Of a stretch of 64,000 bases of DNA, positions 50,620 through 59,327 are shown in pieces; position 1 is the first letter of the stretch, and each line of letters starts with the position of its first letter. The position numbers and the translations under genes are program-made. This DNA comes from Bacillota bacterium. GTDB taxonomy: Bacteria; Bacillota; Clostridia; Lachnospirales; Lachnospiraceae. The notes beneath the pieces were generated by a model. It ran no database searches. It was given only the letters and a program-made list of their open reading frames with translations, and had not been told where the DNA came from. Location: assembly GCA_023435895.1 (NCBI GenBank), contig JAEZLH010000036.1, positions 127,942 through 191,941 on the forward strand. The letters are read 5' to 3'.

Positions 50620-52656
50620 TTACAAGGTATTATTATTACGATGTAATAATTTTTCCTCCAAATGCGGATTCTCATTAAAAATCTGATTAACCTCTTGTTC
50701 TGAAAGAGTTTTTACAGCTTCTGCGGCAGCCTTCAGCGTAACAGCATCCGTAAAGATATCTCCGAGCTTAAACTCCATCTCCCCGCTTTGTCGTATTCCA
50801 AAGACATCTCCCGGTCCTCTCAGCTTAAGATCTTCCCCGGCTATAAAAAAACCATCGTTAGATTTGTTTAATATCTCCAGCCTATCCCAAGCCTCCTTGC
50901 TGCTCGTCCCGCAAATGAAAATGCAATAAGACTGAAAACCTCCACGACCTACTCGTCCACGAAGCTGATGGAGCTGTGCCAATCCAAAGCGTTCCGCATT
51001 TTCAACCATCATTACCGTGGCATTTGGAACATTTACTCCGACCTCAACAACCGTTGTAGAAACAAGAACCTGTATTTCCCCGCCAGAGAACCGTTCCATA
51101 ACCTCATTCTTTGCTTTAGCCTTTAACTTTCCGTGTAGGAATTCCACATTTACAGAAGGAGATAGTTCTCCCCTAAGATGCTCTGTATATTCGATTACAT
51201 TCTCGGCTTCAATTTCCTCACTCTCCTCTACCATGGGGCAGATTACATACACCTGCCTCCCTTCTGAGACCTGCTTATTGATAAAACGATAGGCATTGGG
51301 TCGATAATTCGTATCGACTACACAATTTTTTATCGGTAAACGCTTTGCAGGTAATTCGTCCACTACCGAGATATCTAGATCTCCATATAATATAATCGCT
51401 AAGGTTCTTGGTATCGGAGTAGCACTCATAACAAGTACATGAGGATTTTGCCCTTTGTTCATTAGTGTCTCTCTTTGCTTCACCCCAAAACGATGTTGTT
51501 CATCGGTAATTACTAAGCCAAGATTTTTATATTCCACCTTTTCCTGAATTAATGCATGGGTTCCCACTATGATATCCGCTTCCTGGTTACGAATTTGCTC
51601 ATACGCCATCCGCTTTTCCCTTACTCCTTGTGAACCCACCAGTAGGCAAATGCGTATTCCAAAAGGAGAAAGCAATTCTTTTAAAGATTTATCATGTTGC
51701 TTAGCAAGAACTTCGGTGGGAACCATAAGACATCCCTGATAGCCATTCTTTACCGCCATCAAAAGGGCAAGCACCGCTAATATTGTCTTCCCACAACCTA
51801 CATCTCCCTGCACCAAACGATTCATTACATATTCTCCAGCCAAATCTCGCTTTATTTCCTCCCATACCCGCACTTGGGCATTAGTTAGAGGATAGGGCAG
51901 GTTGTTCTTTAGCTGTTCGCATTCGTTGACTTCACTCATAACGATACCCGATTGTTGCAGCTGCTTCTTCTCCTTTAGCTTTCGAAGTGCCAGGGAGTAG
52001 AGAAAAAATTCATCAAATACAAGCCTTTGCCTGGCTTTCATCATCCCTTCACGGTCTTTTGGAAGATGAACTTCCTTTAATGCCTTCGTGTGATCCACTA
52101 AAGCATATTCTTTTACCACTCTTTTCGGAATATAATCCTTGCTAAATTGCAGCTCCGATAAAGCGTATTTGATGGATTTGGAGATCAAATTATTTGTAAT
52201 TCCTTCTGTCAAAGGATAAATTGGCTGTAATATTTTAAGAAGACGATAATAATCCTCTTTTGTGTAAATTCCGGGCTGTTCCATCACCAGTACCCCATTC
52301 TTTCGAATTACCTTTGAACGGAATATGTAATGTGTACCACTTCGCAGTGTCTTTTGGAGGAACGGCATATTAAACCAGGTGAGTATGATAGAGCCGGAAT
52401 GATCCTTCACCTGTGCATTCAGAATCTGTAGGTTTTTAATTTTTTTAATTTTGGGCGATGCCACCAACGATGCCTCAATCGCTGCCGTCATGCCTTCTTT
52501 TAAGGAAGCCACCTGAGTAGGACGTTCAAACTCTTCATAACCTCTTGGATAGTGTTCAATCAAGTCCTGAACTGTTTCAATCCCAAGCTTCAAAAAAAGC
52601 TTCTCACTCTTCTCTCCAATTCCTTTTATGGCTCTTAATTGATCCATTGCCTCCAA
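50620..52656 (-). CDS. recG: ATP-dependent DNA helicase RecG
   Basis: A 678-residue superfamily 2 helicase for fork reversal and recombination repair. The N-terminal wedge/OB domain spans about residues 1-230; the helicase part has Walker A QGDVGCGKTILA, DEQH-box ITDEQHRFGV, motif III MSATPIPRTLA, and motif VI QLRGRVGRG. The C-terminal TRG-like LRGPGDVFGIRQSG is present. The preferred start is TTG at 52656 with GGAGG seven bases upstream; an ATG three codons in lies too close to another GGAGG. Confidence 0.97.
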   Translation of the reverse strand: MEAMDQLRAIKGIGEKSEKLFLKLGIETVQDLIEHYPRGYEEFERPTQVASLKEGMTAAIEASLVASPKIKKIKNLQILNAQVKDHSGSIILTWFNMPFLQKTLRSGTHYIFRSKVIRKNGVLVMEQPGIYTKEDYYRLLKILQPIYPLTEGITNNLISKSIKYALSELQFSKDYIPKRVVKEYALVDHTKALKEVHLPKDREGMMKARQRLVFDEFFLYSLALRKLKEKKQLQQSGIVMSEVNECEQLKNNLPYPLTNAQVRVWEEIKRDLAGEYVMNRLVQGDVGCGKTILAVLALLMAVKNGYQGCLMVPTEVLAKQHDKSLKELLSPFGIRICLLVGSQGVREKRMAYEQIRNQEADIIVGTHALIQEKVEYKNLGLVITDEQHRFGVKQRETLMNKGQNPHVLVMSATPIPRTLAIILYGDLDISVVDELPAKRLPIKNCVVDTNYRPNAYRFINKQVSEGRQVYVICPMVEESEEIEAENVIEYTEHLRGELSPSVNVEFLHGKLKAKAKNEVMERFSGGEIQVLVSTTVVEVGVNVPNATVMMVENAERFGLAQLHQLRGRVGRGGFQSYCIFICGTSSKEAWDRLEILNKSNDGFFIAGEDLKLRGPGDVFGIRQSGEMEFKLGDIFTDAVTLKAAAEAVKTLSEQEVNQIFNENPHLEEKLLHRNNNTL

Positions 52657-52790
52657 GTTTCTACCTCCGTTTTCACATTGCTTTTTTATGTTTGCTGTTA
52701 TGTATGATTTGCTTGAATTTCATCTTTTTACATTGTTTTATTATAAACGATACCCTTTAATAAAAAAAGTAAATATTTTTAATTTACCTC

Positions 52791-52819
52791 TTGACTTTCC
52801 AAATATTCCATTGTATTAT
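52791..52819 (+). promoter_or_regulatory. Promoter of the GntR-ABC operon
   Basis: TTGACT (52791-52796), 17-bp spacer, TATTAT (52814-52819). The next base begins the inverted repeat described separately. Confidence 0.8.
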
Positions 52820-52839
52820 TGTATTAACTTCTTAATACA
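52820..52839 (+). promoter_or_regulatory. Probable GntR/YtrA operator
   Basis: TGTATTAA-CTTC-TTAATACA is a perfect 8+4+8 inverted repeat covering the expected transcription start, directly after the -10 element. Its position fits autorepression by the GntR-family regulator encoded 25 bp downstream. Confidence 0.75.
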
Positions 52840-52864
52840 GTCATACAGAAAGGAGACTTATTGA

Positions 52865-53233
52865 ATGAAATGGGATCTTAACACAGAACGACCTGTATAT
52901 ATTCAATTAATCGAGCAGATACAGGCAGGCATCATATCCGGTACTTATCAACCAGGTGATAAGCTTCCATCCGTCAGGGACTTGGCTGCGGAGGCAATGG
53001 TAAATCCGAATACGATGCAAAAGGCATTAACCGAATTGGAACGAACCGGGCTTATTTATACCAATCGGACTAGCGGAAAATTTATCACCTCAGACGATGC
53101 AATGATCAAAAAACTCAGAGGATTATCCGCCAATGAACTAATCGAAGAATTTCTCACGAAGATGAGACAGCTGGGATATGAACCGGACGAAACCATAACT
53201 CTGGTAACAGAAGTTGTTAACAATTTAAACTAA
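52865..53233 (+). CDS. GntR-family regulator, YtrA subfamily
   Basis: A 122-residue repressor. The winged helix covers residues 8-75 (PVYIQLIEQIQAGIISGTY, KLPSVRDLAAEAMVNPNTMQ), and the short C-terminal helical region is that of the YtrA subfamily, which controls ABC transporters and often responds to cell-wall antibiotics. ATG with GGAG nine bases upstream. The gene leads an operon with an ABC ATPase 27 bp downstream and a permease. Confidence 0.93.
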   Translation: MKWDLNTERPVYIQLIEQIQAGIISGTYQPGDKLPSVRDLAAEAMVNPNTMQKALTELERTGLIYTNRTSGKFITSDDAMIKKLRGLSANELIEEFLTKMRQLGYEPDETITLVTEVVNNLN

Positions 53234-53260
53234 GCGAATATGCAGATGGGAGTAAGTAAC

Positions 53261-53959
53261 ATGAATGCTATTTTGGAATGCAAAGCATTAACCAAACAAT
53301 TTGGTAATCTAAAAGCGTTAAACGAGGTTAACCTTACCTTGGAACGTGGTAGAATCATCGGACTTTTGGGTCCCAACGGAAGCGGAAAATCCACTTTAAT
53401 CAAATTAATTAACGGACTTCTGGTTCCCACCTCCGGCTCACTGCTTATCAACGGCAGCCATCCCGGTGTTGAAACAAAAAAAATTGTATCCTATTTGCCG
53501 GAAAGAACCTACCTTCCGGATTGGATGAAGATTTCAGAAACGATTGATTTTTTTGAGGAATTCTATCAGGACTTTGATAAGAAGAAAGCCTATGATATGT
53601 TAAACAGACTTCAATTAAATCCAACTTTACGATTAAAGACTTTATCAAAAGGAACGAGAGAAAAGGTTCAGTTAATTCTCGTCATGAGCAGAAAGGCCGA
53701 CTTATACTGTCTTGATGAACCAATTGGCGGTGTTGATCCTGCTGCCAGGGATTATATTCTCAACACGATTATCTCCAACTATAGCGAGAACGCTACCGTA
53801 TTGATTTCCACTCATCTAATATCTGATGTGGAACAGATTCTTGATGAAGTTGTTTTTATTAAGGGTGGTCAAATAACTCTTCAATCCAGTGTGGATGATA
53901 TCCGTGTGAAGGAAGGCAAATCCATAGATACATTATTTAGGGAGGTATTCAAATGTTAG
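53261..53959 (+). CDS. ABC transporter ATP-binding protein
   Basis: A 232-residue ATPase: Walker A GPNGSGKST, the signature written LSKGT instead of LSGGQ, Walker B DLYCLDEP and the H-loop STH. The LSKGT variant is common in YtrB/CcmA-like exporters. The ATG at 53261 has GGGAG eight bases upstream, and an upstream in-frame ATG lacks a site. Its end overlaps the permease gene by seven bases. It drives the adjacent membrane protein. Confidence 0.95.
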   Translation: MNAILECKALTKQFGNLKALNEVNLTLERGRIIGLLGPNGSGKSTLIKLINGLLVPTSGSLLINGSHPGVETKKIVSYLPERTYLPDWMKISETIDFFEEFYQDFDKKKAYDMLNRLQLNPTLRLKTLSKGTREKVQLILVMSRKADLYCLDEPIGGVDPAARDYILNTIISNYSENATVLISTHLISDVEQILDEVVFIKGGQITLQSSVDDIRVKEGKSIDTLFREVFKC

Positions 53960-54738
53960 GAAAATTATTCAAACATGAAATGAAGGCAACAGCTAGATTA
54001 TTACTGCCGATCTATATTGTTTTGGCTGCCTTTACCATAATGGACAGAATTGTGATTAGTCTTGATATATTCCATGGGGTTTTTGTTATAATACCTGGCT
54101 TCATAACAATTGGTTTTGTATTAAGCATTGCAGCAATCATTATTGTCTCGTTTGTCATTATAATCCATCGCTTCTATAAGAATCTGATTACGGATGAGGG
54201 TTATTTGATGTTTACCCTTCCTGTTCGTACCAGGGAATTAATTAACTCAAAATTATTTGCGGGTGTGATTTGGACTATTGCAAGCTCATTGGCTGCAATT
54301 GCAGCGATTTTGATTGTAGTTACCGCAAGGATGGATTATCATGATTTTTGGAGCGGATTCCGTATAGCATGTCAGCAATTCAATAATGAACTTGGCGGAC
54401 TTGGCACTTTAATGATCATAGAATTTATCGTATTAATCATAATCAGCGTATTTAATGGTGTTCTTATGATCTACGTATCCATCGCTATCGGTCAATTGTT
54501 CAACGGTCACAAAATAATAGGTTCCTTTGCTGCTTATATTGGCATTAGTTTTGCTATACAGATTATTACTACCGTATTAATGGTAGTAGGCGGATTAGCA
54601 TTTGAAACATATTTTACGGAGATCGGCTCTCTACCCCATCTGGTTATTCCATTTTATATTGTTTTTATGGTTATTTTAACGGGATTATTCTATTTTGGAA
54701 CGGATTATATATTCAAAAGAAAGCTCAATTTGGAATAG
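53953..54738 (+). CDS. ABC transporter permease
   Basis: A 261-residue protein with six hydrophobic helices in the ABC-2 style and a cytoplasmic loop containing RFYKNLITDEGYLMFTLPVR, a motif seen in clostridial permeases paired with YtrA regulators. The ATG has GGGAGG six bases upstream and overlaps the ATPase gene. Substrate unknown; export of a peptide antibiotic or lipid-active compound is possible from the regulator type. Confidence 0.9.
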   Translation: MLGKLFKHEMKATARLLLPIYIVLAAFTIMDRIVISLDIFHGVFVIIPGFITIGFVLSIAAIIIVSFVIIIHRFYKNLITDEGYLMFTLPVRTRELINSKLFAGVIWTIASSLAAIAAILIVVTARMDYHDFWSGFRIACQQFNNELGGLGTLMIIEFIVLIIISVFNGVLMIYVSIAIGQLFNGHKIIGSFAAYIGISFAIQIITTVLMVVGGLAFETYFTEIGSLPHLVIPFYIVFMVILTGLFYFGTDYIFKRKLNLE

Positions 54739-54804
54739 GATATCATTCATTTGTTATTAATGAAGTTAAACCAACTAATCAGCTTTCTAGGGAAGGATAA
54801 CTAT

Positions 54805-55173
54805 ATGAAAAAAATTCTGATATTGTTAGTACTCCTAAGTATTCTAGCATTCACAGGATGTACTGGATCCGTTCAGATCGGAGCTATTGAAAGTAGTACA
54901 AAACATGAATTTTACGGCTCCTATTACCAACTGAATGGAACAAAAGAAAAAAAGCTCACAGTAAATGAAAATGAGCCTCTCGAAATTTCAACAGATATCT
55001 CTACAAAAAAAGGTTCTATTGATGTATATATTTATAAAGACAAAGATGATTACAATTATGAAGGGCATGATATTAAGACCTCATCCTTTACTGTAACACT
55101 TAGTGATGCCGGGAACTACACGATTAAGGTTGTAGCGAAAGATCACCGTGGAAGCTATAAATTCAAATGGTAA
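54805..55173 (+). CDS. Small lipoprotein of the GntR-ABC operon, function unknown
   Basis: A 122-residue protein. The N-terminus MKKILILLVLLSILAFTGC is a lipoprotein signal with lipobox cysteine at residue 19. The mature part is a beta-rich domain with ISTKKGSIDVYIYKDKDDY and DAGNYTIKVVAKDHRGSYKF, an Ig/PKD-like fold by appearance. The ATG at 54805 has GGAAGGA upstream. It begins 66 bp after the permease and ends in a strong terminator, so it is the probable last gene of the operon and may be a surface ligand-binding partner. Confidence 0.8.
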   Translation: MKKILILLVLLSILAFTGCTGSVQIGAIESSTKHEFYGSYYQLNGTKEKKLTVNENEPLEISTDISTKKGSIDVYIYKDKDDYNYEGHDIKTSSFTVTLSDAGNYTIKVVAKDHRGSYKFKW

Positions 55174-55175
55174 AA

Positions 55176-55220
55176 ACATAGGGTCATCACACAACGTTTA
55201 AATGTGTGATGACCCTATGT
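55176..55220. terminator. Bidirectional terminator between the lipoprotein and DUF1653 genes
   Basis: ACATAGGGTCATCACACA pairs perfectly with TGTGTGATGACCCTATGT over 18 bp around a 9-base loop, directly between two convergent stop codons. It can serve both strands. Confidence 0.88.
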
Positions 55221-55226
55221 GTATTA

Positions 55227-55892
55227 CTACCTCAATCTTCTATCCTCAAAGCGACACATCGCCTGCAAGCAATAAATCAACTCTTGGATTCTTTGGTCAA
55301 GGGGTCCATCATTTACTGTACAATCCAATGCCACTGACATATCATTCACCAATCGATTGGTCAAATGCTTGGTATTAGAGGTGACAATTTCCAATTTCTT
55401 CAAGTAGGAATTTGCATCCAGAAAGTCCATCAGAATGGAATTGATGGTCTCCCGAGTATCGGATGAAGGAGTTTCACTTAAATCAACCCCAACCTCAGCT
55501 TTCACATCACCCTTAACCTCAGAAACTGTTTGTTTCTCTACATGGCTCGAATACAATGTATCCTCCTGACGGCTGGGTGTTCTTTCAGAAGCAGAAGTCT
55601 CTTCTATCCTACCTTTATTCGTATCACCCTGATGTTTCGTCGTATCTTCCGTTCTGTCCTCTCGAAGTTCAAATCGATACCTTTGCTTTACTTGAGGATA
55701 CTTCGATCGGTCTACTTCACTAACAAACATATCCAAAGCTCTCACATAGGTTTTAAAATCCCCATAGAGCGCTTGATAAACTACCATCTGCTCTCCCGTC
55801 TCACTATCTGTAGCCACCGTAATAATCTGATAAAGATTATTCTTAAAATGCCGATATATTTCCCCCGGTCTTGGAATACGTGCAGTTTCCAT
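55227..55892 (-). CDS. DUF1653-domain protein with a helical C-terminus
   Basis: A 221-residue protein. The N-terminal 70 residues are a DUF1653 domain (RPGEIYRHFKNNLYQIITVA, then VVYQALYGDFKTYVR and DMFVSEVDRSKYP), a small beta fold of unknown function. A charged, Ser/Thr-rich linker follows (about 75-145), then a helical C-terminal domain (ILMDFLDANSYLKKLEI, the LTNRLVNDMSVALD part). The ATG at 55892 has AAGG nine bases upstream; the frame is open to 55928 without a good site. The fusion partner is unrecognised. Confidence 0.78.
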   Translation of the reverse strand: METARIPRPGEIYRHFKNNLYQIITVATDSETGEQMVVYQALYGDFKTYVRALDMFVSEVDRSKYPQVKQRYRFELREDRTEDTTKHQGDTNKGRIEETSASERTPSRQEDTLYSSHVEKQTVSEVKGDVKAEVGVDLSETPSSDTRETINSILMDFLDANSYLKKLEIVTSNTKHLTNRLVNDMSVALDCTVNDGPLDQRIQELIYCLQAMCRFEDRRLR

Positions 55893-56082
55893 CGTCTTCA
55901 TCCTTCCCAAACTTTGCTTTTCACTCATTATATCATAGTGAATTGGATTAATCGACCATTTATCATTAAAATTGGTTCGTTCTTATAACACTTCAATAAA
56001 CTTTTCTAATAAAAAATAGTGATCCGCGTTACCCCGAATCACTATCCTTAATGTACTCATTTTATGAAGTACAACTATTCAA

Positions 56083-57756
56083 TTATTCCACGGACAATAC
56101 ATAGTAATAAATAGGCTGTCCGCCGTAATGCAGTTCTACATCTAAGCTAGGATATTTCTTCATAATCTCTTCCGCCAGTGACGCTGCATCCTCTTCTTTT
56201 GTCTCTTCTCCATAATAAAGGCTTATCAGCTCTGCTTCCTCATCTGCCAAACAATCAATTAATTCCAAGGTGGTAGTATTAATAGATTCTCCAACGGATA
56301 AGATTGTCTTATCACCAATACCCATAATATTGCCCTGTTTGATTTCTTTGCCGTCAAGACTGGTATCTCTAACAGCATAAGTTACCTGACCAGATTTTAC
56401 TCTTTGCATTTCTTCTGTCATACGAGCTGCATTTTCTTCCGGAGATTTATCATAAACAAAATTAATTACTGCTGTAATACCTTGAGGTACTGTTTTAGAA
56501 GGAATTACATGGATTGTTTTATCCTCCGTTAACTGCTTCGCTTGCTCTGCAGTCAAAATAATGTTACCATTGTTGGGAAGTATGAAGATATGATCAGCAT
56601 TTACTTCACTGATTGCATTCAGCATATCCTCCGTACTGGGGTTCATAGTCTGACCACCCTTTATAATATAATCAACACCAAGGCCGGTAAAAATCTCGTC
56701 TAAGCCCTCTCCCATGGATACTGCAATAAAGCCTGCTTTCTTTCTTGGCTTCGCTGGGTTCGGCTTTTCTTCCATCTTCTCAACCTTTGTAGACTTCTCT
56801 GCACTTAATGCCAATCGTTCGTTATGCTCTTCTCTCATGTTGTCAATCTTCATTCTGGTTAAAGAACCATACGTTAATGCCCTTTGAATTGCAAGACCCG
56901 GGTCATTCGTATGTACATGCACTTTAACTACATCTTCATCCGAAACCACAACGATAGAATCACCAATTGATTCCAAATATGCCTTAAAGGTCTCTTCTAT
57001 TTTTTGGTTGTATTCTTTTTCTACATTAATAATAAATTCAGTACAATATCCGAATTTGATATCGTCGGTGGATATCTTCTCTCTGCCACCAGTGGAACTT
57101 GATGTTCCTTCTGTTGAAAGATTGGAGAGTGAAACTTCTTTACCGATTAAGGCGTCATATGCACCCTTAACAATCTCTAATAATCCTTGACCACCAGAAT
57201 CCACAACTCCTGCTTCCTTCAGTACTGGAAGTAAATCTGGAGTGCTTTCTAACACTTCTTCCATATGATGAATTACTTCACGGCAAAAATATACCAAATC
57301 CTCTGTCTGGGAAACCAATTCTGCTGCCTTCTCGGCGCCGCCTCTGGCTACCGTAAGGATGGTTCCTTCCTTAGGCTTCATAACTGCACGATAAGCAGTC
57401 TCTGTTGCTTTTTGTAAAGCATTTGCCATGATTGTTACATTAATTTCCTGATATTCTTTTATTTCTTTAGCGAAACCACGGAATAACTGAGATAAAATAA
57501 CTCCCGAATTACCTCTTGCTCCACGAAGTGATCCTCCTGAAATTGCTTTCGCAAGCTCCTCCAATGTAGGGTTCTCAAGATTATTAACCTCTTTTACCGC
57601 TGACATAATGGTCAGTGTCATATTCGTTCCTGTATCACCATCCGGTACAGGGAATACATTTAATTCATTAATAATCTCTTTCTTCGCTTCCAGACATGCT
57701 GCTCCTGCAAGAAACATCTTCTTCAGAGTCTTAGCATCTATCGTTTTCATTACCAC
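56083..57756 (-). CDS. fakA: Fatty acid kinase catalytic subunit FakA (DAK2 domain, YloV)
   Basis: A 557-residue kinase that phosphorylates fatty acids held by FakB proteins, feeding phospholipid synthesis. The DAK2 ATP-binding motif NVFPVPDGDTGTNM (about residues 34-47) and GARGNSGVILSQ are intact, as is VVDSGGQGLLEI; the C-terminal part (about 330-557) is the DAK1-like/DegV-related domain. The likely start is GTG at 57756, eight bases after GGAGG. It lies 35 bp downstream of the asp23-like gene, a conserved pair. Confidence 0.94.
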   Translation of the reverse strand: MVMKTIDAKTLKKMFLAGAACLEAKKEIINELNVFPVPDGDTGTNMTLTIMSAVKEVNNLENPTLEELAKAISGGSLRGARGNSGVILSQLFRGFAKEIKEYQEINVTIMANALQKATETAYRAVMKPKEGTILTVARGGAEKAAELVSQTEDLVYFCREVIHHMEEVLESTPDLLPVLKEAGVVDSGGQGLLEIVKGAYDALIGKEVSLSNLSTEGTSSSTGGREKISTDDIKFGYCTEFIINVEKEYNQKIEETFKAYLESIGDSIVVVSDEDVVKVHVHTNDPGLAIQRALTYGSLTRMKIDNMREEHNERLALSAEKSTKVEKMEEKPNPAKPRKKAGFIAVSMGEGLDEIFTGLGVDYIIKGGQTMNPSTEDMLNAISEVNADHIFILPNNGNIILTAEQAKQLTEDKTIHVIPSKTVPQGITAVINFVYDKSPEENAARMTEEMQRVKSGQVTYAVRDTSLDGKEIKQGNIMGIGDKTILSVGESINTTTLELIDCLADEEAELISLYYGEETKEEDAASLAEEIMKKYPSLDVELHYGGQPIYYYVLSVE

Positions 57757-57791
57757 TGGTTCTTCCTCCTTAAACGTTGTTCATCTCAAGA

Positions 57792-58148
57792 TCAGTCGAT
57801 TACTCTGACACCTTCTACAAAAATATTGATCTTTTTAACTTCAAGTCCTGAGAATTCCTCAACATTGTACTTTACATTGCTGATCAAATTATCAGCAACT
57901 GCAGAAATGCTTACACCATAGGATACGATAATATGCAGGTCAATCGTTAGTTTATTTTCTTCAATCAATACATTAACACCATGGCTTAAGCTGTCTCGTT
58001 TTAATAGCTTAACAATTCCGTCCTTCATGTTTATGGAAGCCATTCCAACAACACCAAAGCATTCGATTGCGGAAGCACCGGCGTATTTTGCTAATACATC
58101 ATTATCAATTACTATTTCACCAATTTTTGTGTTCATATATCCTTTCAT
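57792..58148 (-). CDS. Asp23/YloU family protein
   Basis: A 118-residue Asp23 protein (IGEIVIDNDVLAKYAGASA, LTIDLHIIVSYGVSISAV, then VKKINIFVEGVRV). The family is linked to envelope stress and in Firmicutes is encoded next to fakA and rpmB. The ATG at 58148 has AGGAGG seven bases upstream. It is the first gene of asp23-fakA. Confidence 0.94.
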   Translation of the reverse strand: MKGYMNTKIGEIVIDNDVLAKYAGASAIECFGVVGMASINMKDGIVKLLKRDSLSHGVNVLIEENKLTIDLHIIVSYGVSISAVADNLISNVKYNVEEFSGLEVKKINIFVEGVRVID

Positions 58149-58327
58149 ATTAACCCTCCTATCTAATACCTATGTCTCTTAATAGTATAACCACAATTGT
58201 ACCGAACACCCAATCTGTAGCTTATCTTTTTGTTTGTTATACATCAATTATATTACATATTTCGTGGTAAGCATAGATTCTCTTGCATAAAATATATTAC
58301 TAATAATTTTGATTGGAAGTGACCATT

Positions 58328-58465
58328 ATGAAAAGAATGTTGGGGTTCATTCTGTTCTGGATAGCCATTGGTATGACAATTATGCTGTTCATCACAAATG
58401 GTATTTTAGCAATATGTATTATTATTCTATGCCTGCTTCTTGGTTATAATTTATTCTGCTGCTAG
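58328..58465 (+). CDS. 45-residue hydrophobic membrane microprotein
   Basis: A short ORF starting MKRMLGFILFWIAIGMTIML and ending in LLLGYNLFCC. Almost the whole length is hydrophobic, enough for two short membrane helices with a small NG turn at about residue 24, and a basic N-terminus that fixes orientation. GGAAGTG precedes the ATG by six bases. It lies alone on the plus strand between asp23 and rpmB, and the rpmB terminator downstream works in its direction too. Similar tiny proteins occur in clostridia, but I know no function. Confidence 0.65.
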   Translation: MKRMLGFILFWIAIGMTIMLFITNGILAICIIILCLLLGYNLFCC

Positions 58466-58572
58466 CTTACTCATTCTAGCGATTTTCATTTCAATACAAT
58501 GACGACGTGCTTTTACCTTATAGGAAACACAAAATTACATAAAAAATCAAGTATCTCCTATAAAGTAAAAAC

Positions 58573-58601
58573 GGGTGTCAAGATCCCCTGACACCCATCG
58601 T
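58573..58601. terminator. Terminator shared by rpmB and the membrane microprotein
   Basis: GGGTGTCA (58573-58580) pairs with TGACACCC (58589-58596). TCGTTTTT follows on the plus strand and GTTTTTAC on the minus strand, so it can act in both directions. Confidence 0.9.
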
Positions 58602-58607
58602 TTTTCC

Positions 58608-58793
58608 TTATGCGCGTTCTACTTTACCGGATCTAAGACAGGACGTACAAACATACATTTTTCTTGCTGCACCGTTAACACTTACTTTAACAGATTTTAC
58701 ATTGGATTTCCACATCTTGTTAGATCTTCTATGAGAATGACTCACAGCGATTCCAAAGTGAGCACCTTTATCACATATTGCACATTTAGCCAT
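58608..58793 (-). CDS. rpmB: 50S ribosomal protein L28 (bL28)
   Basis: A 61-residue ribosomal protein: AKCAICDKGAHFGIAVSHSH and a second CxxC in VCTSCLRSG, the zinc-binding form. The ATG at 58793 has GGAGGTG upstream. It has its own promoter (TTGCAA-N17-TAGAAT) and terminator. Its place next to asp23-fakA is conserved in Firmicutes. Confidence 0.97.
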   Translation of the reverse strand: MAKCAICDKGAHFGIAVSHSHRRSNKMWKSNVKSVKVSVNGAARKMYVCTSCLRSGKVERA

Positions 58794-58847
58794 CAAAAGC
58801 ACCTCCTTAGGTATAATATAGGCCCAAATGACCCTACAAACATTAAT

Positions 58848-58876
58848 ATTCTATCAGAATATGATATATATTGCAA
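58848..58876 (-). promoter_or_regulatory. Promoter of rpmB
   Basis: Minus strand TTGCAA (58876-58871), 17-bp spacer, TAGAAT (58853-58848), about 55 bp before the rpmB start. Confidence 0.75.
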
Positions 58877-58919
58877 GTATAATTTTGCTTAATTTGTCAT
58901 TCATAAGGTGGACAAATTA

Positions 58920-59327
58920 CTAGATATTGATATCCGATTGATTTTTAACAACCTCTTCTACCTTCTCGTCCAGGTCATCCTTTTTCTTTCCCATTTTACC
59001 GGTAAACTTATTAATCAAGTCAGGAACCATATCAAGAATCTTCGTAACGCTGTCCTGCTCTTTAATATTGACCAGTTTAGAACTTCCGTTTTGAATTACC
59101 AGTACGGAACTGGGGGAAATCTTACCGCCCATACCACCACCGGCATTATTCTTCTTTTCTCCTGCAAATGCACCGGCTCCTACGCCAAAGCTTACTTCCA
59201 CAAGAGGTAAAATCATCGTATTCTCGTCCACCTTCACAGCATCTCCAACCACGGTTTTACTGGTGATGAAGCTATCCATTCCTCGAAATAATGATTCTAC
59301 GGTTGAATTAAAATTATTATCTGCCAT
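58920..59327 (-). CDS. gerW: GerW-family spore protein (YtfJ)
   Basis: A 135-residue protein with the GerW/YtfJ core: an N-terminal NSTVESLFRGMDSFI, the glycine-rich VSFGVGAGAF and GGGMGGKISPSSVLVI segments, and a helical tail. In B. subtilis GerW is needed for germination with certain nutrients. The ATG has AAAGGAGG upstream and follows the DUF2953 gene stop directly; ytfI-ytfJ is a conserved sporulation pair. Confidence 0.93.
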   Translation of the reverse strand: MADNNFNSTVESLFRGMDSFITSKTVVGDAVKVDENTMILPLVEVSFGVGAGAFAGEKKNNAGGGMGGKISPSSVLVIQNGSSKLVNIKEQDSVTKILDMVPDLINKFTGKMGKKKDDLDEKVEEVVKNQSDINI

